DNA of 64,000 bases. Origin: Pilimelia terevasa. GTDB lineage: Bacteria; Actinomycetota; Actinomycetes; Mycobacteriales; Micromonosporaceae. The notes beneath the pieces were generated by a model. The model saw only the letters and a list, made by a program, of their open reading frames with translations. It did not search any database and had not been told where the DNA came from. The translations under genes were made by a program, and so were the position numbers. This document shows, piece by piece, positions 1-9,056 of the stretch. Each line of letters begins with the position of its first letter. Position 1 is the stretch's first letter. The stretch covers positions 1-64,000 of the forward strand of contig NZ_BMQC01000008.1 of assembly GCF_014647915.1 (NCBI RefSeq), in the 5' to 3' direction.

Positions 1-128
1 CGCGAACGGAACGCGCGGACGCGAACGGAACGCGCGCCCGGCCAGGGAACGCGAACGGAACGCGCGGACGCGAACGGAACGCGCGCCCGGCCAGGGAACG
101 CGAACGGAACGCGCGGACGCGAACGGAC
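1..128. repeat. 49-bp tandem repeat, about 2.6 copies
   Basis: A 49-bp unit beginning CGCGAACGGAACGCGCGGAC repeats exactly from the first base of the window and breaks off in the third copy. The unit itself contains GCGAACGGA twice. The array probably continues left of the window. From about 125 to 240 it decays into looser GCGAACGGA and CGGACGTTCAT copies. No convincing gene overlaps it. Confidence 0.9.
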
Positions 129-279
129 GGACGCGAACGGACGGGCATCCGCCAGTGGACGTGCGCTTGCCGACGGACGTTCATCGCGAACGGATGTTCA
201 TCCGCCTACGGACGTTCATCGGCCTACGGACGTGCGCTGACTGCGGCGGTGCCGGCGGGCCGCACGGAGCGCGCCGCAG

Positions 280-317
280 CCGGATGTACGACACGGCGGT
301 TCGTGTCGTACATCCGG
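280..317. repeat. Perfect 16-bp inverted repeat, 6-nt loop
   Basis: Arms CCGGATGTACGACACG and CGTGTCGTACATCCGG pair perfectly around GCGGTT. The site lies in the non-coding left-end region. It could be a protein-binding or extruded-hairpin site; it has no U-tract to suggest a terminator. Confidence 0.85.
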
Positions 318-481
318 TGGACTGGCCCGCGTGCCTTTGCGTGGCACCCGACGCCGGATCAGACGACCGCGCGCAGACCCGCGCCTATACCTCGCGGGTG
401 GTGCTGGCCGCAAGACCTGCGGGCTCTAACGGTTCTAACGAAACTAACGAAACTAACGGCCGACGCCATTGTGAGGACTGT

Positions 482-522
482 TCGATCGTCCGTTAGAGCA
501 CCCTGCTCTAACGGACGATCGA
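482..522. repeat. Perfect 19-bp inverted repeat, 3-nt loop, carrying the CTCTAACGG motif in both arms
   Basis: Arms TCGATCGTCCGTTAGAGCA and TGCTCTAACGGACGATCGA pair perfectly around CCC. Each arm contains one CTCTAACGG motif, so two recurring motifs face each other. This fits a dimeric regulator operator or an origin hairpin. Confidence 0.9.
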
Positions 523-782
523 CCACAGTGGCATGTTTCGGTCATCTCCCTCTGGTAGTGGTTCAAGCTCTACGGCCTCGCCATTGCGGGTGTTTCCGCA
601 GGTCAAGCCCCCGTTAGAGGGCGAATGGCGGCGTGAGGGGTCGCCCGTTCGGTGCCGCCGGCAGAGGCCGAAAACGTGCTTTGACCTGCGGCGTTAGAGC
701 TGCGTTAGAGCCAGGCCCGCCAATGAGGGCATCACCAGCGGCTCACATGGGGCCGCGGTGCTGTGTCTCAGGGAGTCCTGCC

Positions 783-1718
783 ATGACCGTCACCACCGCC
801 AAGCCGGCTGCCGCTTCCCGTAGCGAGTCTTCGCTGGACGTCGCCGAGCGCTGCTTCCAAACCCTGAGCGTCGACCCGGCGCCCCTGTCCTTGGACTGCG
901 ACCAGCTCAACGCCGCCGCCACCGTGCAGGGCATCGACCTGGGGTTGCCGGCCGGCCAGGTGCCGCTGCTGGTGCTGCGGGATTGGCTGATCGACAACCC
1001 GCAGGCGTTCGCCGCCTCCGACACCGTCTGGCGCCAGCTGGTGGAGCGGGCCCGGTTGGATGGCCCGTCGTGGGTGGTCGCAGCAGCCGGGATGGCCGCG
1101 CCGGCGCTGCTGTGCCAGGCCGCCCAACTGCGCGACCGATTCGCCGACGCGGACACCGACGACATCAACAACGAGCTACTCACCGGCTTCTTGGAGGCCG
1201 TGCGTGACCGCCTGGACCTGACCGGCTCGGGCCTGTTCGCCGGTCTGCGTATGGCCGCGTGGCGGGCGGCGTGGCGGATGCTCACCGCCGAGCCCGGCAC
1301 CGAACCCGTCGCCGACGTCGAGCACGCGGTGCCGGCGTCGCGGGCGCCGCGCCCGATGTCCGCCCATCCCGACTTGCTGGTCGCCCGCGCCGTGGAACTG
1401 GGCGTCCTGGACGCTACGGAGGCCGCAGCGTGGATCGACATCCGCCTGGGTCACAAAGCCCCGGAGCCACACGCGGCGGCGATGGGCATCAGCACCGACG
1501 CGCTGCGGATGCGCCTAACCCGCGCCGATATCCGCCTACACGCCGCGATCACCTCCGGCGCCCTGTCGGAGATGGTGTCGGACAGCGATCGGGAGCGGAT
1601 GCGCGCCCGCGCCGCGGCACGCGCCGGGTTGCGGCGCCGTAACACCGCCGCCGCGGCGACCGCTGCCCGTGTCGGCCGGCTCCTTCGCCAGCCCGTATCG
1701 CATCGGCTGGCCTGCTGA
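783..1718 (+). CDS. Sigma-factor-like / HTH regulatory protein
   Basis: 311 residues from the ATG at 783, which has AGGGAG just upstream. An earlier in-frame start at 633 would add sequence that reads like translated intergenic DNA. The C-terminal third (about residues 190-260) contains an acidic helix pair followed by an HTH-like segment (DATEAAAWIDIRL, then MGISTDALRMRLTRA) that resembles sigma region 4. The C terminus is Arg/Ala rich. No region-2 signature is evident, so this is a regulator or distant sigma-like protein rather than a standard sigma factor. It precedes the T4SS genes and is surrounded by CTCTAACGG motifs, making it a candidate regulator of the element. The family assignment is tentative. 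Confidence 0.65.
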   Translation: MTVTTAKPAAASRSESSLDVAERCFQTLSVDPAPLSLDCDQLNAAATVQGIDLGLPAGQVPLLVLRDWLIDNPQAFAASDTVWRQLVERARLDGPSWVVAAAGMAAPALLCQAAQLRDRFADADTDDINNELLTGFLEAVRDRLDLTGSGLFAGLRMAAWRAAWRMLTAEPGTEPVADVEHAVPASRAPRPMSAHPDLLVARAVELGVLDATEAAAWIDIRLGHKAPEPHAAAMGISTDALRMRLTRADIRLHAAITSGALSEMVSDSDRERMRARAAARAGLRRRNTAAAATAARVGRLLRQPVSHRLAC

Positions 1719-1734
1719 ACACCGGCATCGCCTC

Positions 1735-1772
1735 GGCGGCCCCGACGGATCTCACCTCCCGTCGGGGCCGCC
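1735..1772 (+). terminator. Strong hairpin after the regulator gene
   Basis: Perfect 14-bp arms (GGCGGCCCCGACGG / CCGTCGGGGCCGCC) around a 10-nt loop, starting 16 nt after the stop codon. There is no U-tract, which is common for high-G+C actinomycete terminators. Confidence 0.75.
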
Positions 1773-1800
1773 GCCGTTGCGGTGAAACGGCAGTTCAGGG

Positions 1801-1873
1801 CTCTAACGGGCGGTGGCCGTTAGAGCCCGTTAGCCGGCCGTTAGAACGGCTAGACGTTCGTCAGCTCTAACGA
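1801..1873. promoter_or_regulatory. Cluster of CTCTAACGG motifs upstream of the T4SS operon
   Basis: CTCTAACGG at 1801, its complement CCGTTAGAG at 1817, diverged copies (CCCGTTAGCC, GCCGTTAGAAC) near 1825-1848, and CTCTAACGA at 1865. The remaining bases between 1719 and 2190 hold only the terminator hairpin and no gene that I can support. The cluster is about 320 nt before the pilin start and could be operators for the T4SS transcript. Confidence 0.6.
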
Positions 1874-2190
1874 AACCGGATTACTAGTCGCACGACATCC
1901 CAGCCCCGGCAACGCCGCGGCATGGGGTGCCTGCCCGCCGCCGGAGCCCGAACGCCGGTCGGGGCAGGGGATGGCCGCTGTTGCTGCCCGGGTTTTGGGG
2001 TGCTGCGCCGATGCGCTGACACCACATCGATCGCGCACCTTCTCGAGGAGGAAGAGCTTCCCGACCCAAGACCCCGCAAGCCAGTAGCCATCCCCCGCCC
2101 TGTCGGTACTTCGACTCCGGCGGCGGCGCTCCACCATCCTATTCGTCCAGATACGCCCGACTGTGTCGCTGGTTGGGCTGGAGGTGTGTC

Positions 2191-2559
2191 ATGTCGACTT
2201 TTATCCACAGGGTTATCCACAGCCGCCGCGCCCGCGCGATCGCCGTCCATACGGCCACCATCGCTGTGATGGTGTCGGTGCCGGCCGCCGCTTACGCCGA
2301 CACCACCGGCACCGCCGGGTTGGCGGCGGCGACGCTGCCGCAGGTGATCGCCAACCTTCAGCAGTGGCTGATGGGCATCCTGGCCGGTGTCGCCACCCTG
2401 TTCCTGATCCTGGCCGGCGTGTACTGGGCCACCGCCGGCGGCGACCCGTCAGCGGTGGAGCGCGCTAAGGGTGCGTTGAAGAACGCCCTGATCGGCTACG
2501 CCCTGGCCGTCCTCGCGCCGATCCTGCTCGGGGTAGTCAAGGGCATCGTCGGCGGCTGA
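2191..2559 (+). CDS. VirB2/TrbC-like conjugative pilin
   Basis: 122 residues from the ATG at 2191, preceded by GGAGGTGTG. A basic N terminus (HRVIHSRRAR) leads into a signal-type hydrophobic stretch ending in AAAYA. The mature part is short with two transmembrane helices (about residues 55-75 and 95-120) separated by a small cytoplasmic loop containing DPSAVERAK. This is the usual layout of cyclic or VirB2-type T4SS pilins. It is the first gene of a run continuing into VirB6, PrgI, VirB4 and VirD4 homologues, which supports the call. Identity is by architecture and context, not close sequence recognition. Confidence 0.75.
   Translation: MSTFIHRVIHSRRARAIAVHTATIAVMVSVPAAAYADTTGTAGLAAATLPQVIANLQQWLMGILAGVATLFLILAGVYWATAGGDPSAVERAKGALKNALIGYALAVLAPILLGVVKGIVGG
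2201..2221 (+). other. Two perfect DnaA boxes inside the pilin gene
   Basis: TTATCCACA occurs at 2201-2209 and again at 2213-2221, a 12-bp direct repeat in the codons just after the start. Matches are exact to the DnaA consensus. They may be functional in element replication or merely encode the FIHRVIH stretch. Confidence 0.5.
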
Positions 2560-2564
2560 ACGTC

Positions 2565-3464
2565 ATGGACTGGATCTTCGACGGGATGCTCGACAAGCTC
2601 GCCAGGGCGCTGCTGGCGGCGTTCGACGCGCTGCTCGCGCTGCTGACCAAGGTCCTGCTCCTGACCCCGGACGTCACCAACCTGCCGCAGGTGAAGGCCC
2701 TGACCGACAGGTCGGTGTGGGTCGTCGACACCGTCTTCGTCCTGGCGTTCGTGGCCGCCGGCACGGTGTGTGTGGTGTCCGGGGCCTCGGAGAACGCCCG
2801 CTACCAAGCCAAAGATTTGCTGCCCCGGATGGTGGTCGGGTTCATCGCCGCCCACTTCTCCCCCCTGGTCTGCTCCCAAGCCATCACCCTGGCCAACGCC
2901 CTGGTCGCGGCGTTCACCGGCCGGCCCGGCACCGACGACTCCCCCACCAAGGCGATGCGCCACCACTTGAACGCGGCGATCACCGGCGGCTCCGGGATCG
3001 CCCTGTTCCTGGTACTGATCGGCGTGCTCGTGGTCGTCCTGGCGGCGGTGGCGGTGTTCCAGATGCTCGTGCGCACCTGCGCATTGCTGGTGTTGGCCAC
3101 GTTCGCGCCGATCGCGTTGGCGTTGCACGCGACGCCGGCCACCGACGGGCTGGCCCGGTTGTGGTGGCGGGGCTTCGCCGGCTGCCTCGCGGTCCCGGTG
3201 CTGCAGGCGTTCACCCTGCAGGCCGGCGGGTGGATGCTCACCAACCCCGACCTGCTCCTGCCGAACCTGGGCCTGCCAGGCGAGCCCCTGGAGGTGCTGA
3301 ATCTGATGATCGTGGTCGTGCTGCTGTGGACCACCGTGAAGATCCCCGGCCTGGTCGCCAAGCACACCCGCTCCCCAGCCGCTGGAGGCCGCACCACCGT
3401 GGGCGCGTTCCTGAAGGTCGCCGTCATGCAGAAGGGCCTCAACAAGATCCCCGGCCTCAAATGA
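2565..3464 (+). CDS. VirB6/TrbL-like polytopic T4SS membrane protein
   Basis: 299 residues, five nucleotides after the pilin stop, so translationally linked. At least five hydrophobic segments are visible: about 50-72, 85-110, 145-170, 172-195 and 240-260. An amphipathic N-terminal segment precedes them. This matches the TrbL/VirB6 inner-membrane channel component of conjugative T4SS, especially the Gram-positive kind found beside PrgI/VirB4. The C-terminal tail after residue 265 is basic and probably cytoplasmic. No catalytic motif is expected. Confidence 0.75.
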   Translation: MDWIFDGMLDKLARALLAAFDALLALLTKVLLLTPDVTNLPQVKALTDRSVWVVDTVFVLAFVAAGTVCVVSGASENARYQAKDLLPRMVVGFIAAHFSPLVCSQAITLANALVAAFTGRPGTDDSPTKAMRHHLNAAITGGSGIALFLVLIGVLVVVLAAVAVFQMLVRTCALLVLATFAPIALALHATPATDGLARLWWRGFAGCLAVPVLQAFTLQAGGWMLTNPDLLLPNLGLPGEPLEVLNLMIVVVLLWTTVKIPGLVAKHTRSPAAGGRTTVGAFLKVAVMQKGLNKIPGLK

Positions 3465-3486
3465 CTCTCGGAAGGAGAACCTGATC

Positions 3487-4410
3487 GTGGACTCCAACGA
3501 ACCACCACGGGCGAAAATCGCCGCTGATGTGGATGCTCCGGACAAGGTCCTGTACGGGCTGACCTTCCGGCAGCTAGCCATCCTCGCCGTCGGCGCGGTC
3601 GCCTTCTACAGCTTCTACCAAGCGGTCGGCCGGCATATGCCGGCGCCGGTGCTGGTCGTGGCCGGGGTGCTCATCGGCGGGACGGCGTTCGGGCTGGCGG
3701 TGGGCCGCCGTGACGGGCAGAGCCTGGACGTGTGGCTGCTCGCCGCCCTGCGCCACGGCCACGCCCCCAAAGCGCTCACCGACCGCGACCCGACGCCGGC
3801 GGTACTGCCGGACTGGGCGCCCGAGGCCGTCGGTAAGCCGGTCGTCCCAGCGCCGCTGCGGCTACCAGCCCAGACGGTCGCCGCGGACGGGCAGATCACC
3901 ACCGACACCGGCAGCACGGCGATCGTGGCCACGACCACCGTCAACCTCGCGTTGCGTACTCCGGCCGAGCAGGCGGGGCTGGTGGACGGGTTCGGCCGCT
4001 GGTGCAACTCCCTGACCACCGCCACGCAGGTAGTGGTGTCCGCGCAGCCAGTGGACATCGCCGCCCGCGCCGACCACCTACGGGCCGCCGCCGACCGGCT
4101 GCCGCACCCGGCGTTGGCCGGCGCCTGCACTGATCACGCCGCGTTCCTGGATTCCCTGGCCGACAGCCGCGATCCGCTGCGCCGGCAGGTCCTGGTCGTC
4201 ACCACCAGCACCGACACCGCTGGCAACGCCGCACGGCGTAGCGCGGATGACACCGCCCGCGCGCTTACCGCTCTCGGGGTGACCGCGCAGCCGCTGGAAG
4301 CCGGCGCCGTCGGCGCCGCCCTGGCCGCGGCCGTGGACCCGTTCCGCACCGCTGCCCCGGGTGCCCGCGCCACCACGGACACCCCCATCACTGTTCGGAG
4401 GTCACCATGA
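3487..4410 (+). CDS. PrgI-family / SCO6880-like T4SS protein
   Basis: 307 residues from GTG with AAGGAG upstream. The N terminus (about 15-80) has the PrgI-type pattern: DKVLYGLTFRQLAILAVGA, a short loop, then a second hydrophobic helix, followed by the cytoplasmic signature SLDVWLLAALRH. The C-terminal domain is soluble and resembles the N-terminal part of VirB4-like proteins. Its stop overlaps the VirB4 start by 4 nt (ATGA). PrgI proteins sit beside VirB4 ATPases in Gram-positive and actinobacterial conjugation systems and probably anchor the ATPase at the membrane. Confidence 0.8.
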   Translation: MDSNEPPRAKIAADVDAPDKVLYGLTFRQLAILAVGAVAFYSFYQAVGRHMPAPVLVVAGVLIGGTAFGLAVGRRDGQSLDVWLLAALRHGHAPKALTDRDPTPAVLPDWAPEAVGKPVVPAPLRLPAQTVAADGQITTDTGSTAIVATTTVNLALRTPAEQAGLVDGFGRWCNSLTTATQVVVSAQPVDIAARADHLRAAADRLPHPALAGACTDHAAFLDSLADSRDPLRRQVLVVTTSTDTAGNAARRSADDTARALTALGVTAQPLEAGAVGAALAAAVDPFRTAAPGARATTDTPITVRRSP

Positions 4411-6197
4411 AACTGCCCACCCTTGCCCGCACCCGCGCCCCCGTCGACAGCCTGTCGGCGGGGGCTTTCGCGTGTGGCCCCGTCGAAGTGGCCCCCAGGT
4501 TCATTCGGGTCGGTGACGGCTACGCCGCCACCCTCGCCGTGACCGGTTACCCGGCTGAGGTCGGCCCGGCCTGGCTTGAACCCCTACTGGCATGGCCGGG
4601 CCGCCTGGACCTCGCCGTTCATATCGACCCGCTACCGGCGCCGGTGGCTGCCGGGCGGCTGCGTAAGCAGCGGGCCCGGTATGAGTCCTCCCGCCGCGCC
4701 GACGCCTCCGGCGGCAAACTCGCCGACCCCTACGTCGACGCCGCTGCCGAGGACGCCGCCGAGCTAGCCACCCGGCTGGCCCGCGGCATTTCCCGGCTGT
4801 TTCGGGTTGGGATCTACCTGACCGTGCACGCCCGCACCGAACTCGAACTCGCCGCCGCCTGCAACCAGGTCAAGACCGCCGCCGCATCTGCCCTGCTTGA
4901 GGTGCAGCCGATGACGTGGCGGCACCTACACGGCTGGACCTCCACCCTCCCGCTCGGCCACGACGCCGTTCAGGTGCGGCGCACCATGGACACCGCCGCT
5001 GTGGCCGCCGCGTTCCCGCTCGCCTCACCGGACCTGCCCGCACCGCTACCAGGGCAGCCGGCGGACACCGGCGGCGTCCTTTACGGCGTCAACCCCGAGT
5101 CCCGGGGGATCGTGTGGTGGGACCGGTTCGCCCAGGACAACTACAACCAGGTCGTCCTCGCCCGCTCCGGCGCCGGCAAAAGCTACCTGGTGAAATGCGA
5201 AACGCTGCGGCACCTGTATGACGGGGTGCAGGTCGCGGTCATCGACCCCGAAGACGAATACCTCCGGCTAGCCGACGCCGTCGGCGGCACCATCGTCCGG
5301 CTCGGGCACGCCGGCGTCACCGTCAACCCCCTCGACCTACCCGCCGCGGACCGGCGGCCGGATGTACTCACCCGCCGCGCCCTGTTCCTACACACCCTGA
5401 TCGCCGTGCTGCTCGGGGAGCAGCCGACGCCCGGGCAGCGGGCGGCGTTGGACCGGGCGATCCTGGCCACATACGCGACAGCGGGGATCAGCAATGACCC
5501 GGCCACCCACCACCGGGCGGCGCCGCTGCTGGCCGACCTCGCCGCCCAACTCGCAGACGGTGCCGGCGGCCAAGACCTGGCCGAGCGGCTACAACCCTGG
5601 ATCACCGGATCCGCAGCCGGAATGTTCAACGGGCCGACCACCGTCCGACCGGACTCGCACCTGGTCGTGTGGTCGCTGCGCCAATGCCCCGACGAGCAAC
5701 GCGCCGCCGCCACCCTCCTCGCGCTGGACGCGATCTGGCAGCAAGTCGACCGACTCCCGGACAACCGCTCAGGCACCTCACCGCAGGTGCGGCGGCTGGT
5801 GGTGGTCGATGAGGCGTGGCTGCTCATGCGCGACGGCGAAGGCGCCAAGTTCCTCTACCGGCTGGCGAAGGCGGGCCGTAAGCGCAACACCGGGCTGACG
5901 ATCGCCACCCAGGACGCCGCCGACCTCCTCGGCTCCGACCTCGGCCAAGCCGTGGTGGCGAACGCCGCCACCCAGATCCTGCTGCGCCAGGCGCCGCAGG
6001 CCATCGACGCCGTCGGTACGGCGTTCGGGCTCACCGACGGTGAACGCCGCCGCCTGCTGGCGGCCGGTCGCGGGCACGGACTCCTGCTGGCCGGCGCCCA
6101 CCGGTGCGGTCTGCACGTGGTGGCCTCACCTGCCGAGGACCGGCTCGCCTCGACAACTCCCGGCCAGCTGGCCGACCTCGACGACCCCGACCTGTAG
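4407..6197 (+). CDS. VirB4-family T4SS ATPase
   Basis: 596 residues. Walker A is SGAGKS at about 254-259, and Walker B is LVVVDEAWLLM at about 464-474. Both are in the spacing expected for VirB4/TraC ATPases, with a typical ATQD segment after Walker B. The N-terminal 240 residues form the less conserved membrane-apposed domain. The start overlaps the PrgI stop, with GGAGG 8 nt upstream. VirB4 powers pilus assembly and substrate transfer at the inner face of the membrane. It is somewhat shorter than many VirB4 proteins (about 600-800). Confidence 0.92.
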   Translation: MKLPTLARTRAPVDSLSAGAFACGPVEVAPRFIRVGDGYAATLAVTGYPAEVGPAWLEPLLAWPGRLDLAVHIDPLPAPVAAGRLRKQRARYESSRRADASGGKLADPYVDAAAEDAAELATRLARGISRLFRVGIYLTVHARTELELAAACNQVKTAAASALLEVQPMTWRHLHGWTSTLPLGHDAVQVRRTMDTAAVAAAFPLASPDLPAPLPGQPADTGGVLYGVNPESRGIVWWDRFAQDNYNQVVLARSGAGKSYLVKCETLRHLYDGVQVAVIDPEDEYLRLADAVGGTIVRLGHAGVTVNPLDLPAADRRPDVLTRRALFLHTLIAVLLGEQPTPGQRAALDRAILATYATAGISNDPATHHRAAPLLADLAAQLADGAGGQDLAERLQPWITGSAAGMFNGPTTVRPDSHLVVWSLRQCPDEQRAAATLLALDAIWQQVDRLPDNRSGTSPQVRRLVVVDEAWLLMRDGEGAKFLYRLAKAGRKRNTGLTIATQDAADLLGSDLGQAVVANAATQILLRQAPQAIDAVGTAFGLTDGERRRLLAAGRGHGLLLAGAHRCGLHVVASPAEDRLASTTPGQLADLDDPDL

Positions 6198-6208
6198 GAG
6201 CCGAACTC

Positions 6209-8755
6209 GTGTTCACCCCCACCATTTCCACCGTACCGATCCTGGCCGGCAAGTTCTCCGACCCGCCGGCCATCGCACCCCCGAACCTTGACCCCACCGC
6301 CTGGATCGTTGACACCTTCACCGCCCTGGCCCGCCCGTGGGTGGGCCTGGCGCTGCTCGTGGTCGCCGTGTCGACGGTGGCGCTGCGCCAGGTTGTCGGC
6401 AACCACCGGCACCTGCGGCTGCTCACCGACGCCCGCCAGATCACCATCGCCGCCCCGCCGGAGGTGGATTCCGGCGGCGCCCACGTGTTGTGGTCGAACC
6501 TGGCCGGCATCCTGCGCCCGTCCCGCCGCACAAGGTGGCTGTACGGGAGACCGCATGTGGTGTGGCAGTACGCGTGGACTGGCCGGCGGGTCACCATCAG
6601 CCTGTGGGTCCCCGGCACGATCCCGCCCGGCTCGGTGGAGGCCGCCGCTCGGGCAGCGTGGCCCGGCGCCACCGTCACCACCATCGTCGCCGCGCCCCCG
6701 ATCACCGATGGTGCGGTGGCTGTGGGCGGGCAGCTGTCACTGACCGATGGGGAGTGGCTGCCGATCGGCACCGACTTCGACACCGACCCTTTGCGCTCCC
6801 TGATGTCCGCGGCCTCCCAACTGCGCGACGACGAGACCGCCGTCATGCAGATCCTGGCCGCCCCCGCTACCCCAAGCCGGTACGCGCGGGCCCGCCGCGC
6901 CGCGGGCCGGCTGCGCGCGGGGAAACCCGCCGCCGGCGGTCTGGACCTGGGCGCGCCGGTGCGCGGGGTGATCGACTTGTTCCTGCCTGGCCCCGCACCT
7001 CGCAGCGGCGGCGGGGCGGTGCCGGCGGCGTACCGGCCGCCGGGCCTGGACCGCGACGTGCGCCTCGTCCTGGACAAGACCTGCGGGCATCTGTGGCAGG
7101 CGGCCGTCCGCTACGCGGTGGCCACCACACCGCGCGGCGAGACCGACCGGACCAAGGTCAAGGCGATCCGGCACAGGTTGGGTGGTAAGGGCTCGGCGAT
7201 CGCCTCCGCGTTCGCCGTCTACGACAACCGCAATCGGCTGGGCCGCCGCACCCGCCTGACCAACCCGGTCTGGGCGTTAGCCGACCGGCGGCTGGGTGCG
7301 GGGATGCTGCTGTCCGGGCCGGAACTATCCGTGCTGGCCGGGCTGCCGCAGGACCTGGCAGTGCCTGGCTTGGACCGGGCCCGCGCCAAGGCGGTACCGG
7401 CGCCGATCGAGGTCCCGGCCGGCGGGCGCGCCACCAAGCCAGTCGGGACGGCGGAGGTGGGCGGGCACAAGGTCGCGGTGAAGGTCGCCGACACGAGGTA
7501 TCACACGCACATGGTCGGGCAGACCGGCTCCGGCAAGTCCACTCTCCTAGCCAACCTCGTCCTCGACGACGTCAAGTCCTATCGGGGGGTGGTGGTGATC
7601 GACCCGCACGGGGATCTGGTCACCGACATCCTCGAGCGCATCCCGGCCGAGCACGCCGATCGGGTGTGGCTGTTCGACCCCGACCAGGACAATCCGCCGG
7701 CGCTCAACCCGCTGGACGGGCGGCGGGAGGACAAGGATCTGATCGTCGACAATATCGTGTCGATCTTCTCCTCCATTTTCGCTAAGGCGTGGGGGCCGCG
7801 GATGGACGACGTGATGCGGGTGTCCTGCCTGACCCTGCTCACGCGGCCTAACGTGACGATGCAGCACATCCCTTCGCTGCTGAACAGCCCGAAGTTCCGT
7901 GGCCGGTTCACCGCCGACCTGCGCGACCCGGACGGCCTGGACGGGTTCTGGCAGTGGTACGACGGACTCACCCCCGCCCTGCGCTCCCAGGTCATCGGCC
8001 CCGTGCTGTCGCGGCTGCGGTCGTTCCTGCTGCGGGACTTCGTGAAGGACACGATGCGCTGGCCGAAGTCCTCGTTCGACATGGGCAAGATCCTGGACGG
8101 GCAGATCCTGCTCGTGCGCATCCCCAAGGGCGTCCTCGGCGAGGACACTTCCAAGATCCTGGGGTCGCTGATCCTGGCCCGGGTGTGGCAGGCCGCCACC
8201 GCCCGGGCGGGCACCGCCCCGGACGGCCGGCGGGACGCGGCGCTGTATCTGGATGAGGCGCACAATTTCCTCAACCTGGCGGCGAGTCTGGACACGATGC
8301 TGGCTGAGGCCCGCAAGTACCGGCTGGCGATCACCTTGGCGCATCAGGATTTGGCCCAGTTTCCCCGGGAGTTGCTGTCCGCGGTCAGCGCGAACGCTAG
8401 GAACAAGGTGTTCTTCTCCGTGGCCCCGGAGGACGCGCGGGTGCTGGCCCGGCACACGATGCCGGAGCTGGACGAGCACGACCTGACCCACCTGGACGCC
8501 TACACCGCCGTCGCCCGCCTGGTCGTTGACGGACGGCAGACGGCACCGTTCACCCTCAAGACCCTCCCACCGGCCGACCTGCAGAACGCGGTCGCCCAGA
8601 TTCGGGCGTCGGCTGATGCGCGAGTGCCGCAGCAGAAGCCCTCGGAGGTCGACAAGCAGGCCGAAGACGCCGCCGAGGCGGACAAGGCCGAAGCCGAAAA
8701 GAACAACCGCGCTAACCGCAGTGCCGGTCGTGGCGATCGCCGCGACGGTAGATAA
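6209..8755 (+). CDS. VirD4/TraG-type coupling ATPase
   Basis: 848 residues from GTG at 6209 with AGGAG 8 nt upstream and 11 nt after the VirB4 stop; an ATG at 6104 would overlap VirB4 heavily and adds out-of-character sequence. A transmembrane segment lies near residues 45-65. The motor domain has Walker A GQTGSGKST at about 437-445, followed by VVVIDPHGDLV. Walker B is LYLDEAHNF near 677-685, followed by the AHQDLAQF sensor. The family links DNA substrates to the T4SS channel. The C-terminal tail is Glu/Lys/Ala rich and may contact the relaxosome. A strong hairpin follows the stop. Confidence 0.9.
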   Translation: MFTPTISTVPILAGKFSDPPAIAPPNLDPTAWIVDTFTALARPWVGLALLVVAVSTVALRQVVGNHRHLRLLTDARQITIAAPPEVDSGGAHVLWSNLAGILRPSRRTRWLYGRPHVVWQYAWTGRRVTISLWVPGTIPPGSVEAAARAAWPGATVTTIVAAPPITDGAVAVGGQLSLTDGEWLPIGTDFDTDPLRSLMSAASQLRDDETAVMQILAAPATPSRYARARRAAGRLRAGKPAAGGLDLGAPVRGVIDLFLPGPAPRSGGGAVPAAYRPPGLDRDVRLVLDKTCGHLWQAAVRYAVATTPRGETDRTKVKAIRHRLGGKGSAIASAFAVYDNRNRLGRRTRLTNPVWALADRRLGAGMLLSGPELSVLAGLPQDLAVPGLDRARAKAVPAPIEVPAGGRATKPVGTAEVGGHKVAVKVADTRYHTHMVGQTGSGKSTLLANLVLDDVKSYRGVVVIDPHGDLVTDILERIPAEHADRVWLFDPDQDNPPALNPLDGRREDKDLIVDNIVSIFSSIFAKAWGPRMDDVMRVSCLTLLTRPNVTMQHIPSLLNSPKFRGRFTADLRDPDGLDGFWQWYDGLTPALRSQVIGPVLSRLRSFLLRDFVKDTMRWPKSSFDMGKILDGQILLVRIPKGVLGEDTSKILGSLILARVWQAATARAGTAPDGRRDAALYLDEAHNFLNLAASLDTMLAEARKYRLAITLAHQDLAQFPRELLSAVSANARNKVFFSVAPEDARVLARHTMPELDEHDLTHLDAYTAVARLVVDGRQTAPFTLKTLPPADLQNAVAQIRASADARVPQQKPSEVDKQAEDAAEADKAEAEKNNRANRSAGRGDRRDGR

Positions 8756-8759
8756 CTCA

Positions 8760-8805
8760 AGCGCCCGTGGCCGGGCAACAAGACTAATCCCGGCCACGGG
8801 GCGCT
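8760..8805 (+). terminator. Terminator-like hairpin after the coupling ATPase gene
   Basis: Left arm AGCGCCCGTGGCCGGG pairs with CCCGGCCACGGGGCGCT, with a single bulged G, around a 13-nt loop. It starts 4 nt after the VirD4-type stop and probably ends the T4SS core transcript. The rest of the gap to 9057 holds only a tandem TGGCCGTTCGT pair (8854-8875); I see no gene. Confidence 0.75.
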
Positions 8806-9056
8806 CTGTTCGCTCCCGCCGCCGGCTGGGGTGGGGTTCGTCTTGGGGGGCAGTGGCCGTTCGTTGGCCGTTCGTCTGCGGGGTAGCTGGCGAACACCCG
8901 GCCATCCATTGCCGACACAGGCGTATCCGCAGGTGGATGCCGATCCTAACGGCCCCGATCCGGCGCGTTGTTTCGAAGACTCCCCTCCTCACGGAGGGTT
9001 CCTTCCTCCCCCTGGCCGGCATCTCACCCTGCCTTACCGAAAGGTTCTCCCTGCTC

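Larger units (their letters stand above)
129..782. other. Non-coding, repeat- and palindrome-rich region upstream of the first gene
   Basis: I see no credible gene here. The stretch holds degenerate GCGAACGGA/CGGACGTTCAT repeats, two long perfect inverted repeats, and several copies of the CTCTAACG motif (424, 490, 506, 611, 691, 702 and nearby variants such as TTCTAACG and AACTAACG). Together with the tandem array this looks like a control or origin region of a mobile element. That reading is inference. Confidence 0.6.

Noticed and set aside
1-128. CRISPR-like array
   Set aside because: The 49-bp units are contiguous without unique spacers, so this is a simple tandem repeat.
633-782. Longer start for the first regulator gene
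   Set aside because: The extra 50 residues read like translated intergenic sequence and cross CTCTAACG motifs; the ATG at 783 has a proper ribosome site.
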